Source of the DNA: Solidesulfovibrio fructosivorans JJ]
GTDB lineage: Bacteria; Desulfobacterota; Desulfovibrionia; Desulfovibrionales; Desulfovibrionaceae
Reading direction: 5' to 3'
Length of the DNA: 64,000 bases
Assembly (NCBI RefSeq): GCF_000179555.1
Contig: NZ_AECZ01000001.1
Location: 1-64,000, forward strand
A program made the translations under genes and the position numbers. The notes below the pieces were generated by a model, which worked only from the letters and a program-made list of their open reading frames with translations, had not been told where the DNA came from and made no database searches. Shown in pieces: positions 10,083 through 19,249 of the stretch (position 1 is its first letter; each line of letters starts with the position of its first letter).

Positions 10083-11006
10083 ATGGGGCTTCGTACTGAT
10101 TTCATCTGGATGGATGGCACGCTTACGCCCTGGGATCAGGCCAACGTGCATGTCCTCACCCACGCCCTGCATTACGGCTACGCCGTGTTCGAGGGTATTC
10201 GGGCTTACGAGTGCGTCGACGGTTCCTCGGCTGTATTCCGCCTCAAGGAACACACGGCCCGGCTGTTCGGGTCCGCCAAGATCCTGGGACTGACCATTCC
10301 TTTCACCCAAGAACAGGTAGCCGCCGCCTGCGTGGAAACCCTCAAGGCCAACAAGATGGCCGCCGGTTACATCCGGCCGCTGGTGTTCGTCGGTTTCGGC
10401 TCCATGGGCGTCAATCCCGCCGACAACCCCATCCGGCTGTCCATTGCCGTGTGGCCGTGGGGGGCCTACCTCGGCGCGGAAGCCTTGGAAAAGGGCATCA
10501 GCATCCGCACCTCGAGCTACACCCGCTACCACGTCAACTCCATGATGACCAAGGCCAAGGCCGCCGGCAACTACGTCAACTCGGTGCTGGCCAAGATGGA
10601 AGCCCTGGCCGACGGGTTCGACGAGGCCATGATGCTCGACGCCGCCGGCTATGTGGCCGAGGGCTCGGGCGAGAATATCTTCATCGTCAAGGACGGCGTC
10701 ATCAAAACGCCGCCCCTGACCACGGTCCTGGCCGGCATCACCCGCGACAGCGTCCTTACCGTGGCTCGCGAACTCGGCTACGAGGTGGTGGAGCAGTTCT
10801 TCACCCGCGACGAGGTCTACGTGGCCGACGAAGTCTTCTTCACCGGAACGGCCGCCGAACTGACCCCTATCCGGGCCGTCGACCGCCGCGTCATCGGCGA
10901 AGGCCATGCCGGTCCGGTGGCCAAGGCGCTCCAGACGGCCTTCTTCAAGGTCGTCAAGGGCGAAAATCCGGCCCATGCCGACTGGCTGTACAAGTACGGT
11001 CTGTAG
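10083..11006 (+). CDS. ilvE: Branched-chain amino acid aminotransferase
   Basis: A 307-residue class IV PLP-dependent aminotransferase, the usual length for IlvE. It transfers the amino group between glutamate and the 2-oxo acids of leucine, isoleucine and valine. Visible signatures are HALHYGYAVFEGIRAYE near residue 27, the PLP-lysine region SMMTKAKAAGNYVNS near residues 155-170, the EGSGENIF motif near 195 and TRDSVLTVARELGYEV near 220. The start at 10083 follows GGGGGAAGG. The next gene, dnaX, begins 48 bases downstream on the same strand. Confidence 0.93.
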   Translation: MGLRTDFIWMDGTLTPWDQANVHVLTHALHYGYAVFEGIRAYECVDGSSAVFRLKEHTARLFGSAKILGLTIPFTQEQVAAACVETLKANKMAAGYIRPLVFVGFGSMGVNPADNPIRLSIAVWPWGAYLGAEALEKGISIRTSSYTRYHVNSMMTKAKAAGNYVNSVLAKMEALADGFDEAMMLDAAGYVAEGSGENIFIVKDGVIKTPPLTTVLAGITRDSVLTVARELGYEVVEQFFTRDEVYVADEVFFTGTAAELTPIRAVDRRVIGEGHAGPVAKALQTAFFKVVKGENPAHADWLYKYGL

Positions 11007-11054
11007 TACTACACCCGGGCGGTCCCCAAAAGCGGGGCCGCCCGGATACCCTTC

Positions 11055-12851
11055 ATGAGCACCACCAGTCTTACCGCCAAATACAGGCCCCAGCGTTTCG
11101 CCGACGTCGCCGGCCAGGACGCCATCAAGCGCATCCTGTCCCGGGCCGCGGCCGAGGACAAGATCGCGCCGGCCTACCTTTTCAGCGGCACGCGCGGCGT
11201 GGGCAAGACGACGCTCGCCCGCGTGCTGGCCAAGGCGCTCAACTGCGAGAGCGCGCCCACGGCCGAACCCTGCAACGTCTGTTCCCAGTGCCGTCAGATC
11301 ACGGCCGGCGTTTCCCCGGACGTCATCGAGATCGACGCCGCCACCCACGGCAAGGTGGAGGACGCCCGCAAGCTCAAGGAAGACGTGGGCTACGCGCCGC
11401 TCCAGAGCCGCTACAAGGTCTTCATCATCGATGAAGCCCACATGCTGTCCACGGCGGCCTTTAACGCGCTTTTAAAGACCTTGGAGGAGCCGCCCGCCCG
11501 GGTCACCTTCATCCTGGCCACCACAGAGGCCCACAAATTTCCGGCCACCATCATCAGCCGTTGCCAGCATTTCCTGTTCAAGCGCCTGGCCCAGCCCGAG
11601 CTCGAGGTCCATCTGGCCGGCGTGCTCGACCGCGAGGCCATCCATTACGAATCCACGGCCGTAAGCCTCATCGCCCGGCGCGGCGCGGGCAGCGTACGCG
11701 ATTCCATGTCGCTTCTGGGGCAGGTGCTGGCCCTTGGCGGGGCGGAACTGACCGAAGCCGATGCCCGAGGGGTGCTGGGGCTGGCCGGTCAGGACATTTT
11801 TTTCGGGCTGATCGAAGCCATCCACGCCCAGGACGGCCCGGCCGTGGTGGAGTTGTTGCGCCAAGTGCTGGAGAAGGGCCTGGACATCGGTTTTTTTCTG
11901 CGGGAGTTGGCTGGCATGTGGCGCAATCTGTTTTTATTGCGCCAGGCCGGGCAAAAAGGACTGTCCGTGGTCGATCTGCCGGCCGAGGACAGCGGGCTTT
12001 GGCTCGATTGGGCCGGCAAATTCGACGCGGCCCACATCCACGCCTGTTGGCAGATGACGCTGGAAGGCCAGCGCCGGGTGCTGACCAGCCTGGAGCCGGC
12101 CCTGTCCCTGGAACTGCTGCTGCTCAACATGGCCTATCTGCCGAACCTGCTCCCCCTGCAAAATCTTGCCTCCTGTTCCGTCCCGCCGGAGCGTTCGGCC
12201 GGGTCCGCTCCGGGCGGCGCGCCCGCAAGCGGGACTTCCCCCCGGTCTCCGGCCGGGCCGGGGACGCCCTACGGAGCGCAGTCGCATGGGGGCCATCCCC
12301 AGGGCTCGTCCCGCCCCGCGCCGCGTCGTTTCGCGCCGTCGCCGTCCACGCCCGCTCCAGGCGCTTCGACCGGAACCGCAGCGCCGCCACCCCACGGGCA
12401 GGGAGGTTATGCCGCGAGGCAATCGCCGTCCGCCGCCGGCCATGCCGCCGTGGCCGAACATCCGGCTCCCCCCCAGAGTGCGACCGCTGCCCCGTCCGGG
12501 CCCCGAAACTGGGACGGATTCAAGCGTTTTGCCATGAAAAGCGGTGAAATCTCCGGGCTCAAGCAGGCGCGCGGCGAATTTGTCCCGGACCCCGAACCCG
12601 GCCAGGTGCGCATCCTCTGCACCAACGCCTTTCATCGCAGCCAGCTCAGCCATCCGGACAAACTGCGCCAGCTCGATGCCCTGGCCGCCCAATATTTCGG
12701 CCCCGGCGTCGCCGTGCGCGTGGATACGGCCGAGCCAGACACGGGCCGTATGTCCGGCGAAACGCTCAGCGCCTATATCGACAGCCGGCCCGAAGTGCGT
12801 CAGGCTGTTTCCGATTTCGACGCCGAGATCATCGAACGCAAGCCCCGCTGA
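11055..12851 (+). CDS. dnaX: DNA polymerase III subunit gamma/tau
   Basis: A 598-residue clamp-loader ATPase. The AAA+ module occupies residues 1-240, with Walker A GTRGVGKTTLAR near residues 44-55, a zinc-binding Cys cluster (CNVCSQC) near 75-81, Walker B with DEAH near 125-128, and the sensor-1 region ILATTEAHKFPATIISRC. Residues about 250-360 are the collar domain. A low-complexity Pro/Ala/Gly linker (about 375-480) precedes a C-terminal domain that would bind the polymerase alpha subunit in tau. I saw no obvious A AAA AAG-type slippage site for a short gamma form. It sits directly before ybaB and recR, the classical cluster. Confidence 0.93.
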   Translation: MSTTSLTAKYRPQRFADVAGQDAIKRILSRAAAEDKIAPAYLFSGTRGVGKTTLARVLAKALNCESAPTAEPCNVCSQCRQITAGVSPDVIEIDAATHGKVEDARKLKEDVGYAPLQSRYKVFIIDEAHMLSTAAFNALLKTLEEPPARVTFILATTEAHKFPATIISRCQHFLFKRLAQPELEVHLAGVLDREAIHYESTAVSLIARRGAGSVRDSMSLLGQVLALGGAELTEADARGVLGLAGQDIFFGLIEAIHAQDGPAVVELLRQVLEKGLDIGFFLRELAGMWRNLFLLRQAGQKGLSVVDLPAEDSGLWLDWAGKFDAAHIHACWQMTLEGQRRVLTSLEPALSLELLLLNMAYLPNLLPLQNLASCSVPPERSAGSAPGGAPASGTSPRSPAGPGTPYGAQSHGGHPQGSSRPAPRRFAPSPSTPAPGASTGTAAPPPHGQGGYAARQSPSAAGHAAVAEHPAPPQSATAAPSGPRNWDGFKRFAMKSGEISGLKQARGEFVPDPEPGQVRILCTNAFHRSQLSHPDKLRQLDALAAQYFGPGVAVRVDTAEPDTGRMSGETLSAYIDSRPEVRQAVSDFDAEIIERKPR

Positions 12852-12876
12852 CAGCGGGACACAAGGAAGGTTCACC

Positions 12877-13188
12877 ATGAAGGGAATGAACGAGCTGGTG
12901 CGCCAAGCCCAGGTAATGCAAAAGAAAATGGCGAAACTTCAAGAAGAGCTTCAAGAACGCACCATCGAGGGATCGGCCGGCGGCGGCATGGTCACGGCGG
13001 TGGTGTCCGGGGCCAATGAGCTCAAGTCCATCGCCATCGACAAGACCGTCGTGGACCCGAATGACGTGGAGATGCTCCAGGACCTGGTGCTCGCCGCCGT
13101 CAACGACGGCCTCAAGAAGGCCAAGGCCATGATGGAAGAGGAAATGGGCCAGCTTACCGGCGGCATCAAGATGCCGGGACTTTTCTAG
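12877..13188 (+). CDS. ybaB: YbaB/EbfC family nucleoid-associated protein
   Basis: A 103-residue protein of the family's normal length. The N-terminal helix is Lys/Gln-rich (MNELVRQAQVMQKKMAKLQEEL). It is followed by the conserved segment VTAVVSGANELKSIAIDKTVVDPNDVEMLQDLV and a C-terminal acidic helix ending in GGIKMPGLF. YbaB dimers bind DNA without strong sequence specificity. It lies 25 bases after dnaX with an AAGGAAGG ribosome site. A terminator-like repeat hairpin follows its stop. Confidence 0.92.
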   Translation: MKGMNELVRQAQVMQKKMAKLQEELQERTIEGSAGGGMVTAVVSGANELKSIAIDKTVVDPNDVEMLQDLVLAAVNDGLKKAKAMMEEEMGQLTGGIKMPGLF

Positions 13189-13201
13189 AGGCGCCTCCGG
13201 C

Positions 13202-13266
13202 GGCCAGGGGGAAACTTTTTTCAAAAAGTTTCCCCCTGGCCCCCCTTCAAAAACTTTCAATAGGGG
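13202..13266. repeat. Composite two-hairpin intergenic repeat, copy 1
   Basis: Hairpin A has perfect 19-nt arms at 13202-13220 and 13223-13241 (arm begins GGCCAGGGGGAAAC and ends in five T). A weaker second hairpin (CCCTT...AAAACTTTCAAT...GGGG) runs to 13266. It lies 13 bases after ybaB and could act as its terminator. The same two-part element recurs near 22735 and 25478. The remaining stretch to recR at 13576 shows no gene that I can support. Confidence 0.8.
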
Positions 13267-13575
13267 TTGGAAGCGGATTCGGTAAGGGATGAAAGGCTTC
13301 TGGCATTTTTTCGGAAATGGTGGAAGATTTTTCTCTCATAAAGACAAAGTGTTGCTGTTGTATGAAGGATATTTCGCCATTGGCGCATATCCCGAACCGA
13401 AGCCGGGAATTGCCTTTTGGTATGGGGCGAACGACCAGCCAGCCGCATGAACGAATCCGGACGAACCCCGATGAAATCCAACGAAAACGCGGCGTCGACC
13501 TTAACGGAAAACACTGTGCCCCCGACGGTCAACCCGGGACGCTGCCTCACCGAGAGCATCGGATAGAACGCAACA

Positions 13576-14190
13576 ATGGCAGTACAGACGACATTGCCCG
13601 CGCCGCTGGTGGAGTTGGTCGAACAGCTCGCCCGCCTGCCTGGGCTCGGCCCCAAGTCGGCACTCAAGGTGGCCATGACCCTGCTCGAATGGCCGCGCGG
13701 CCGGGCCGAAACCCTAGGTGAGGGGATTTTGCGCCTGCGGGAGCGGCTTTGCCTGTGCTCACGCTGTTTCGGCCTGTCCGAGACGCCGGTGTGCCCGGTG
13801 TGCGCCGATCCTTCCCGCGATTCCCGCCAGCTGTGCATCGTGGCCCAGTGGGATTCCATCATGCTGCTCGAGGAAACGGCCCAGTTCGGCGGGTATTACC
13901 TCGTGCTCGGCGGCCTGCTCGACCCCCTCGACGGCGTGACGCCCGGCAACCTGCGTCTGGACGCCTTGCGCGCGCGTCTGCGGGAGGGCGACATCGCCGA
14001 GTGCATTCTGGCCCTGGGAGCGACGCTTGCCGCCGAATCCACGGCCTCGCACATAAAAAACCTTCTGGCCCGGGAATTCCCGAACGTGCGTCTGACGCGT
14101 CTGGCCCAGGGCATTCCGCTGGGGACCGAGGTCAAATACGTGGATAAGGAAACCCTGTCCCAATCCTTGCGCTACCGTCAGGATCTGTGA
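13576..14190 (+). CDS. recR: Recombination mediator RecR
   Basis: A 204-residue protein of the usual length. In order: a helix-hairpin-helix motif (LARLPGLGPKSALK) near residues 15-28, a four-cysteine zinc module (CSRCF...CPVC) near residues 59-75, and a TOPRIM domain from about residue 85 (QLCIVAQWDSIMLLEETAQFGGYYLVLGG). RecR works with RecF and RecO to load RecA at gaps. Its stop overlaps a possible GTG start of the next gene. Confidence 0.94.
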   Translation: MAVQTTLPAPLVELVEQLARLPGLGPKSALKVAMTLLEWPRGRAETLGEGILRLRERLCLCSRCFGLSETPVCPVCADPSRDSRQLCIVAQWDSIMLLEETAQFGGYYLVLGGLLDPLDGVTPGNLRLDALRARLREGDIAECILALGATLAAESTASHIKNLLAREFPNVRLTRLAQGIPLGTEVKYVDKETLSQSLRYRQDL

Positions 14191-14204
14191 GGCAAGCATC
14201 CGCC

Positions 14205-16397
14205 ATGGCCGATGCGGCGCCAGCCAACGAATTTTCGGCGGAAGTGCAGTCCGTCACCTTTTTCAGCGAGGAGACGAACTACCTTATCGCCCGGGTCAAA
14301 TCCAAGGATGAGCCGGGGCCGTTTTCCATTGTCGGCAACATCGGGCCGGTGACCCCCGGCGAGATGCTGCGCGTCACCGGCACCTGGGTCACCCATCCCA
14401 AATACGGACGCCAGTTCCAGGTGAGCGTCGCCGCGCGTGAGATGCCCGCCACCATTAACGGCATCCGGCGCTACCTCGCCTCGGGCATGATCAAGGGCGT
14501 CGGCGGGGTGCTCGCCACGCGCATGGTCGACGCCTTCGGCGAAAAGGTGCTTGATATCCTCGACACGGAGCCCGAAAAGCTTCTGGCCGTGGAGGGTGTG
14601 GGCAAAAGGAAGCTCAAGGAGATCGTGGCGTCCTGGCAGGCGCAGCACGAAGTGCGATCACTCATGCTTTTTCTCCAGACCCACGAGATCGCGACCACCC
14701 ACGCCGGCAAGATTTTCAAGCTCTACGGCAACGAAGCCGAGGCGCGCATCCGGGCCAACCCTTACGAACTGGCCTACGAGATTCGCGGCATCGCCTTCAA
14801 GACCGCCGACAACATGGCCCTGCGCCTGGGCTTTGCCCCGGACAGCCCCGAGCGCATCCAAGCCGCGTTGGTCTACGTTCTTTTTTCCATGGGCGACCAG
14901 GGGCATCTGTTCGTCCCGCGCGACCTGCTTTTCGAAAAAACCGCGGCCATGGTCGGCGACGTGTCCCCGGAGCGCCTGGAAGAGGCGCTTGCCTCCCTGG
15001 AGGCGCTCAAGCGTATAAAAATCGAGCCCATGCCGGACCGCAACATCGAGGCCGCCGTTTATCTGCGCCATTATTACGCCCTGGAAGTGGAAATCGCCCG
15101 GCGTCTCCACGAGCTGGCCACCCATCCCGGTGCGGACTTGCGGGGCAAGGTGGAAAAGATCCTGCCGGCCCTGGAATCCGAAGCGCGGCTCCAGCTTTCC
15201 CCGGAGCAACGGCAGGCGACCGTGGACGCCTGCGCTGAAAAGGTCTTCGTCATCACCGGCGGCCCGGGCACGGGCAAGACCACCATCACCCGCATGGTGG
15301 TGGCCGCCCTTGACAAGTTGTCTTTAAAAGTCAAACTTGCCGCGCCGACGGGCCGAGCGGCCAAGCGGCTTTCCGAGGCTACCGGCGTGCCGGCCGCGAC
15401 CCTGCACCGGCTGTTGCAGTCGGCCCCGGACGGCACGTTCGCCTTGTGCGAGGACAACAAGCTCAAAACCGACGTGCTGCTGGTGGACGAGGCCAGCATG
15501 CTCGACGCCAGGCTTTGCGCCCATATGCTGCGCGCCTTGCCGTTTACGGCCCGGCTGATCCTGGTCGGCGACGCGGACCAGCTGCCTTCGGTCGGAGCCG
15601 GCAACGTGCTCGAGGACATCCTGGCCAGCCAGGCCGTGGGCAGCGCCCGGCTGACCCATATTTTCCGGCAGGCCCAGGAGAGCATGATCGTGGTCAACGC
15701 CCACCGGATAAACCAGGGCCAGTTTCCGCAGACCGCGCCCAAGCCGGCCCCGGAGGCGGATTTCTTCTGGGTGGAGATGGACGAGCCGGCCATGGTGCGG
15801 GACATGATCGCGACGCTTGTCTGCGAACGCATCCCCTGCGTCTACGGGCTCGACCCCATGCGCGACGTCCAGGTGCTTTCGCCCATGCACAAGGGCGAAG
15901 CCGGGACGCAGTCGCTCAACGAGGCCCTGCGCGGCCGGCTCAACCCCAAGGGGCCGGAATTGGTGCGCGGCACGACGCATTACCGTCTGCACGACCGGGT
16001 GCTGCAAACCAAGAACGACTACGAAAAGGACGTTTTCAACGGCGATATGGGACACATCGTGGAAGTCGACGCGTCCGAGGGCGAACTGCTGGTGTCCTTT
16101 GACGGCCGCAGCGTCGCCTATGACCGCACGGAACTTGACGAGCTGGCCCCGGCCTATGCCATCAGCATCCACAAGTCCCAGGGCAGCGAATATCCGGCCG
16201 TGGTCGTGCCGATCCTGACCCAGCACTACGTCATGTTGCGCCGCAACCTCATCTATACCGCCCTGACGCGGGCCAGGCGTCTGGCCGTCATCATCGGCAG
16301 CCGGCGCGCGCTCAACCTGGGGCTCAAAAACGCCGGCGGCGACGCCCGGTTCACCCATCTCAACTATCGGCTTCGGGAGCTTTTCAATGCAGCGTGA
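14205..16397 (+). CDS. recD2: RecD2-type superfamily 1 DNA helicase
   Basis: A 730-residue protein with the architecture of RecD-like helicases that work without RecBC. The N-terminal domain includes helix-hairpin-helix segments (KGVGGVLATRMVDAFG near residue 95, LAVEGVGKRKLKEI near 125). The SF1 motor starts with Walker A GGPGTGKTT near residue 350, followed by LLVDEASMLDARL near 430 and DADQLPSVGAGNVLEDI. The C-terminal 2B-like region ends with AISIHKSQGSEYPAVVVP near 655 and a TALTRARRLAVIIG motif. The ATG at 14205 is preferred; a GTG at 14187 overlapping the recR stop is the alternative. It is part of the recR transcript. Confidence 0.9.
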   Translation: MADAAPANEFSAEVQSVTFFSEETNYLIARVKSKDEPGPFSIVGNIGPVTPGEMLRVTGTWVTHPKYGRQFQVSVAAREMPATINGIRRYLASGMIKGVGGVLATRMVDAFGEKVLDILDTEPEKLLAVEGVGKRKLKEIVASWQAQHEVRSLMLFLQTHEIATTHAGKIFKLYGNEAEARIRANPYELAYEIRGIAFKTADNMALRLGFAPDSPERIQAALVYVLFSMGDQGHLFVPRDLLFEKTAAMVGDVSPERLEEALASLEALKRIKIEPMPDRNIEAAVYLRHYYALEVEIARRLHELATHPGADLRGKVEKILPALESEARLQLSPEQRQATVDACAEKVFVITGGPGTGKTTITRMVVAALDKLSLKVKLAAPTGRAAKRLSEATGVPAATLHRLLQSAPDGTFALCEDNKLKTDVLLVDEASMLDARLCAHMLRALPFTARLILVGDADQLPSVGAGNVLEDILASQAVGSARLTHIFRQAQESMIVVNAHRINQGQFPQTAPKPAPEADFFWVEMDEPAMVRDMIATLVCERIPCVYGLDPMRDVQVLSPMHKGEAGTQSLNEALRGRLNPKGPELVRGTTHYRLHDRVLQTKNDYEKDVFNGDMGHIVEVDASEGELLVSFDGRSVAYDRTELDELAPAYAISIHKSQGSEYPAVVVPILTQHYVMLRRNLIYTALTRARRLAVIIGSRRALNLGLKNAGGDARFTHLNYRLRELFNAA

Positions 16398-16445
16398 TAG
16401 CAGCACGGCCGGCCGCGCGCCGGGCATGGCAGGGAGCGGTCCGCG

Positions 16446-17417
16446 ATGCTCGTGAAAAAGGCCGCCAGCCTGGTCCTCCGGGTCATCCTTGTCGGCGGAT
16501 GCCTCGTCTACGCCTTCTGGGGCATCGACTTCGCCCAGCTGTGGGCGACGCTCGTCCGTTACGACGACATGGCCCTTCTCTGGACCACGGCATTTTCTTT
16601 CGTCGGCTACGGGGTCATGGCCTTGCGTCTCAACTTCCTCTCCGGGTTCAAAGCCGGCAACTGGCTGTGCTTCAAGGCCTTTCTCATGTCCATGGCCGTC
16701 AACAACATCGTGCCGGCCAAGTTGGGCGAGCTCGCCAAGGCTTTTTACCTGCGCCGTGAATGCCATTTTTCCCTGTCGCGCAGCATCACCATGGTCTTTT
16801 GGGAACGGTTTTTCGACCTTAACGCCATTTTGGCCATGGGCCTGGTCGTGGCGTTTCATTTCAAACTCAGGATGGCCTTCGTGCCCCTGGCGGTGGGGGT
16901 CGGCGGCATTTGGGCCGCTTTGTGGGTGGTGCGGACCTTTCCCGATTTCGTGGGCCGCATCATCGACAAGATGCCGTCCAACCGGCTGGCCGAGTTTCTG
17001 GCCGAGCTGAAGCTGCAGGTCCTGCACGGCGTCACCCCGGGCTTCATGATGGTGCTTGGCCTGTATACGGCCGTCTGCTGGGCCTTTTACGCCAGCACCA
17101 CCTTTCTGGTCCTTTTATGGGTGGCCAAGATGCAGCTGTCCTGGGGCCATGCGGCGGCGGTGTTCGTTATTTCCTCGCTCGGCATGGCCATGCCGTCCTC
17201 GCCCGGGGCGCTCGGGGTGTTCGAGGCGGCGGTGGTCTTTTCCCTGGGGCTTTTCGGCATGGACCGCTCGCAAGCCCTGGCGGCCGGGCTGGTGCTGCAC
17301 ATGGTGCAGTACATCCCCATCACCGTCACCGGGTTGATGGTCCTGGCCAAGAGCGGCCTGTCCCTGCGCAAGATCCGGGAAAGCGAGGAAGCCCTGGGCG
17401 AAGTGGAGGAGGCCTAG
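16446..17417 (+). CDS. Flippase-like/lysylphosphatidylglycerol synthase TM-region family membrane protein
   Basis: A 323-residue integral membrane protein with about eight hydrophobic segments. It matches the UPF0104/LPG_synthase_TM family: an early [10 protein letters not shown] motif, then [19 protein letters not shown] near residues 80-98, a ERFFDLNAI segment, and a C-terminal [24 protein letters not shown] motif near 245-268. Members include flippase-like proteins and the membrane half of MprF. The soluble synthase domain is absent, so lipid lysylation is not implied. It starts 49 bases after recD2 and runs into thiD with three bases between. Confidence 0.82.
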   Translation: MLVKKAASLVLRVILVGGCLVYAFWGIDFAQLWATLVRYDDMALLWTTAFSFVGYGVMALRLNFLSGFKAGNWLCFKAFLMSMAVNNIVPAKLGELAKAFYLRRECHFSLSRSITMVFWERFFDLNAILAMGLVVAFHFKLRMAFVPLAVGVGGIWAALWVVRTFPDFVGRIIDKMPSNRLAEFLAELKLQVLHGVTPGFMMVLGLYTAVCWAFYASTTFLVLLWVAKMQLSWGHAAAVFVISSLGMAMPSSPGALGVFEAAVVFSLGLFGMDRSQALAAGLVLHMVQYIPITVTGLMVLAKSGLSLRKIRESEEALGEVEEA

Positions 17418-17420
17418 CCT

Positions 17421-18248
17421 ATGCGGCCACCGTGCGTATTGACCATCGCCGGCTCGGACAGCGGCGGCGGGGCCGGCATCCAGGCCGACCTCAAGGCCAT
17501 CATGATGCAGGGGGCCTACGGCCTTTCGGTCATAACCGCCTTGACCGCCCAGAATACGCGCGGGGTTACGGCCATCGAAGCGCCCACCCCCTGTTTCGTT
17601 GCCGAGCAGTTGCGCGTGGTCATGGCCGATTTTCCCCTCCGGGCGGCCAAGACGGGCATGCTTTTTTCCGAACCGATCATCGAGGCCGTGGCCCAGGGAC
17701 TTTCCGGCAAGGACTTTCCGCTGGTGGTCGACCCCGTATGCGTGGCCCAGTCCGGGGCCAGGCTCCTTATGTCCGAGGCCGTCGCCGCGCTTACGGCGCG
17801 CATGCTGCCCCTGGCCGACCTGCTTACGCCCAATCGCCACGAGGCGGCGCTTCTGGCAGATATGGACATCGACACCCCGGCGGACGCCCGTGAGGCGGCC
17901 GAGCGGTTGCTTGCGAAGGGCGTCAAGGCGGTGCTTGTCAAAGGCGGCCATTTTTCCCCGGCCGGCAAGGACGGGGGGGCGGCGCTGGTGACGGACCTGC
18001 TCGTGACCGCCCAGGGCACGGTCCGGGAATATGTCCGGCCCCATGTCGCGACGCGCAATACCCACGGCACGGGCTGCACCCTGTCCGCGGCCATCGCCGC
18101 CCAGCTCGCTTTGGGCAAATCCTTGCCCGAGGCCGTGGAAACCGCCCGCGACTATCTCCAACTCACCCTGGAAACGGCCTGGGACCTTGGCGGCGGCGAC
18201 GGCCCGGTCAATCATCTGGCGCCGTACCAGCGGCTTCTCGACGACTGA
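17421..18248 (+). CDS. thiD: Hydroxymethylpyrimidine/phosphomethylpyrimidine kinase
   Basis: A 275-residue ribokinase-fold kinase that phosphorylates HMP and HMP-P in thiamine synthesis. Signatures are [17 protein letters not shown] near residues 9-25, the [14 protein letters not shown] segment, the DPVCVAQSG motif near 105, and the anion-hole/base motif [15 protein letters not shown] near 212-226. The start at 17421 follows GGAGG within the end of the preceding gene, so expression is probably coupled. I did not see a TPP riboswitch upstream. Confidence 0.93.
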   Translation: MRPPCVLTIAGSDSGGGAGIQADLKAIMMQGAYGLSVITALTAQNTRGVTAIEAPTPCFVAEQLRVVMADFPLRAAKTGMLFSEPIIEAVAQGLSGKDFPLVVDPVCVAQSGARLLMSEAVAALTARMLPLADLLTPNRHEAALLADMDIDTPADAREAAERLLAKGVKAVLVKGGHFSPAGKDGGAALVTDLLVTAQGTVREYVRPHVATRNTHGTGCTLSAAIAAQLALGKSLPEAVETARDYLQLTLETAWDLGGGDGPVNHLAPYQRLLDD

Positions 18249-18338
18249 GCGCTGTCGTTTTCCGACTGATTTGACCGACGGCAAGCGGCCCCGTGTCCGC
18301 TGCTCACGCCGTTTCGTGCATCGAACCGTCCCTTCGGA

Positions 18339-18428
18339 TCAATCCCAAAAGCCGGCCCGGGTAAACCGCAAGGTCTTGTTGCGGCAGCGCGGGCAAAGGT
18401 AGCCTCCCTCCAGGAGGCGCGCCACCAT
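18339..18428 (-). CDS. Possible tiny zinc-ribbon reading frame or remnant
   Basis: In an otherwise gene-free gap (18249-18560), the minus strand reads a 29-residue frame from ATG 18428 with a CPRCRN pair of cysteines and the ending RFTRAGFWD. The same frame stays open upstream to the neighbouring gene's end without a good start. It may be a small zinc-ribbon gene, a gene remnant or chance. Nothing else was seen in this gap. Confidence 0.2.
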   Translation of the reverse strand: MVARLLEGGYLCPRCRNKTLRFTRAGFWD

Positions 18429-18560
18429 GCCGTCCGGCAGACGCCATGCGAGAAGCGCCGGGCCGTGGGACGGGGCGAGATGCGGAGAAGGCGGCCCGTG
18501 CGTGGGCCATGCATCATGCCGGAGGCGAATCGCCGGCTTTTCGAAAGGGATGGCCCGGCG

Positions 18561-19067
18561 TTAGCCCTTGGGCTTGCCGCCGTGCCGGGGCTTCATGGGA
18601 CCCATCTCGATTTTGAGGCCGTCCGCGCCCAAATTGAGCGACACTCCCTTGCTGGTGGAGCGTAACTTCAAGATGACGCCATTGGTATTTTCCAGCCACT
18701 GCACGCCCTTGCCCTCAATGGCCGTGAAGCCGGCGCGCGCTTGGAAAAAGGCTCCGGGAAAGTCTTCCAGCCGCTTGAGGCGGTAGACTTCCCCGACGGC
18801 GGTGACCTTCGACACGCCCAGGCCGCCGACGCCCAACCCGCCGACCTTGAAGGGATACGTACGTCCCTTGAAGGTCACTTCGCCCCGGCCGCCCGTGGCG
18901 CTCAGGATGAATCCGCCTTGGCCGATCTGCATGGAGACATAGGCGCTGGGCCGACCGAGATCCTCGGCCAGCACGAGGGTGGGAGCCGCGGCACAGGCCA
19001 GAAGAAGAAACACGGTCGCCGCGATCAGGCTGTGTCGGAAAAAGGAAAAAAGAGGAAAGCGCATCAT
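18561..19067 (-). CDS. Secreted hypothetical protein
   Basis: A 168-residue protein with a clear N-terminal signal region: basic start, a hydrophobic core of about 20 residues, then a probable cleavage near residue 35 (VLA-ED). The mature part is glycine-rich with the patterns YPFKVGGLGVGGLGVSKVTAVGEVY and LENTNGVILKLRSTSKGVSLNLGADG, indicating a beta-rich periplasmic domain. It reminds me of the EipA/DUF1134 group of periplasmic proteins, but I cannot confirm this. It ends in a basic tail (PRHGGKPKG). It appears monocistronic, with about 180 bases of promoter space upstream. Confidence 0.7.
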   Translation of the reverse strand: MMRFPLFSFFRHSLIAATVFLLLACAAAPTLVLAEDLGRPSAYVSMQIGQGGFILSATGGRGEVTFKGRTYPFKVGGLGVGGLGVSKVTAVGEVYRLKRLEDFPGAFFQARAGFTAIEGKGVQWLENTNGVILKLRSTSKGVSLNLGADGLKIEMGPMKPRHGGKPKG

Positions 19068-19249
19068 ACGAAAACCCTTGCTGTTGTCGGGTTGTAACCT
19101 GGAGAATCGTATGTGCCGCTATACCTCTTTTCGCGGGAACTAATCAAGGAATTCGGGCAAAGACGGTGAGCCCATCAGGCGGGCGGCCCAACGGGGGGGC
19201 CGGTCCCGCGCCGGAAAGGAGCGTTTCCCTATCCGGCGCGTTGGAGCCG

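Noticed and set aside
11055-12851. Programmed frameshift making a short gamma subunit in dnaX
   Set aside because: No A AAA AAG-type slippery heptamer with a nearby hairpin was noticed in the relevant part.
15324-17027. A long leftward open frame opposite recD2 and the flippase-like gene
   Set aside because: Both genes on the other strand have clear family motifs; this frame has none.
17250-17421. A TPP riboswitch ahead of thiD
   Set aside because: thiD starts three bases after the preceding gene, and no conserved THI-element blocks were recognised in the upstream coding region.
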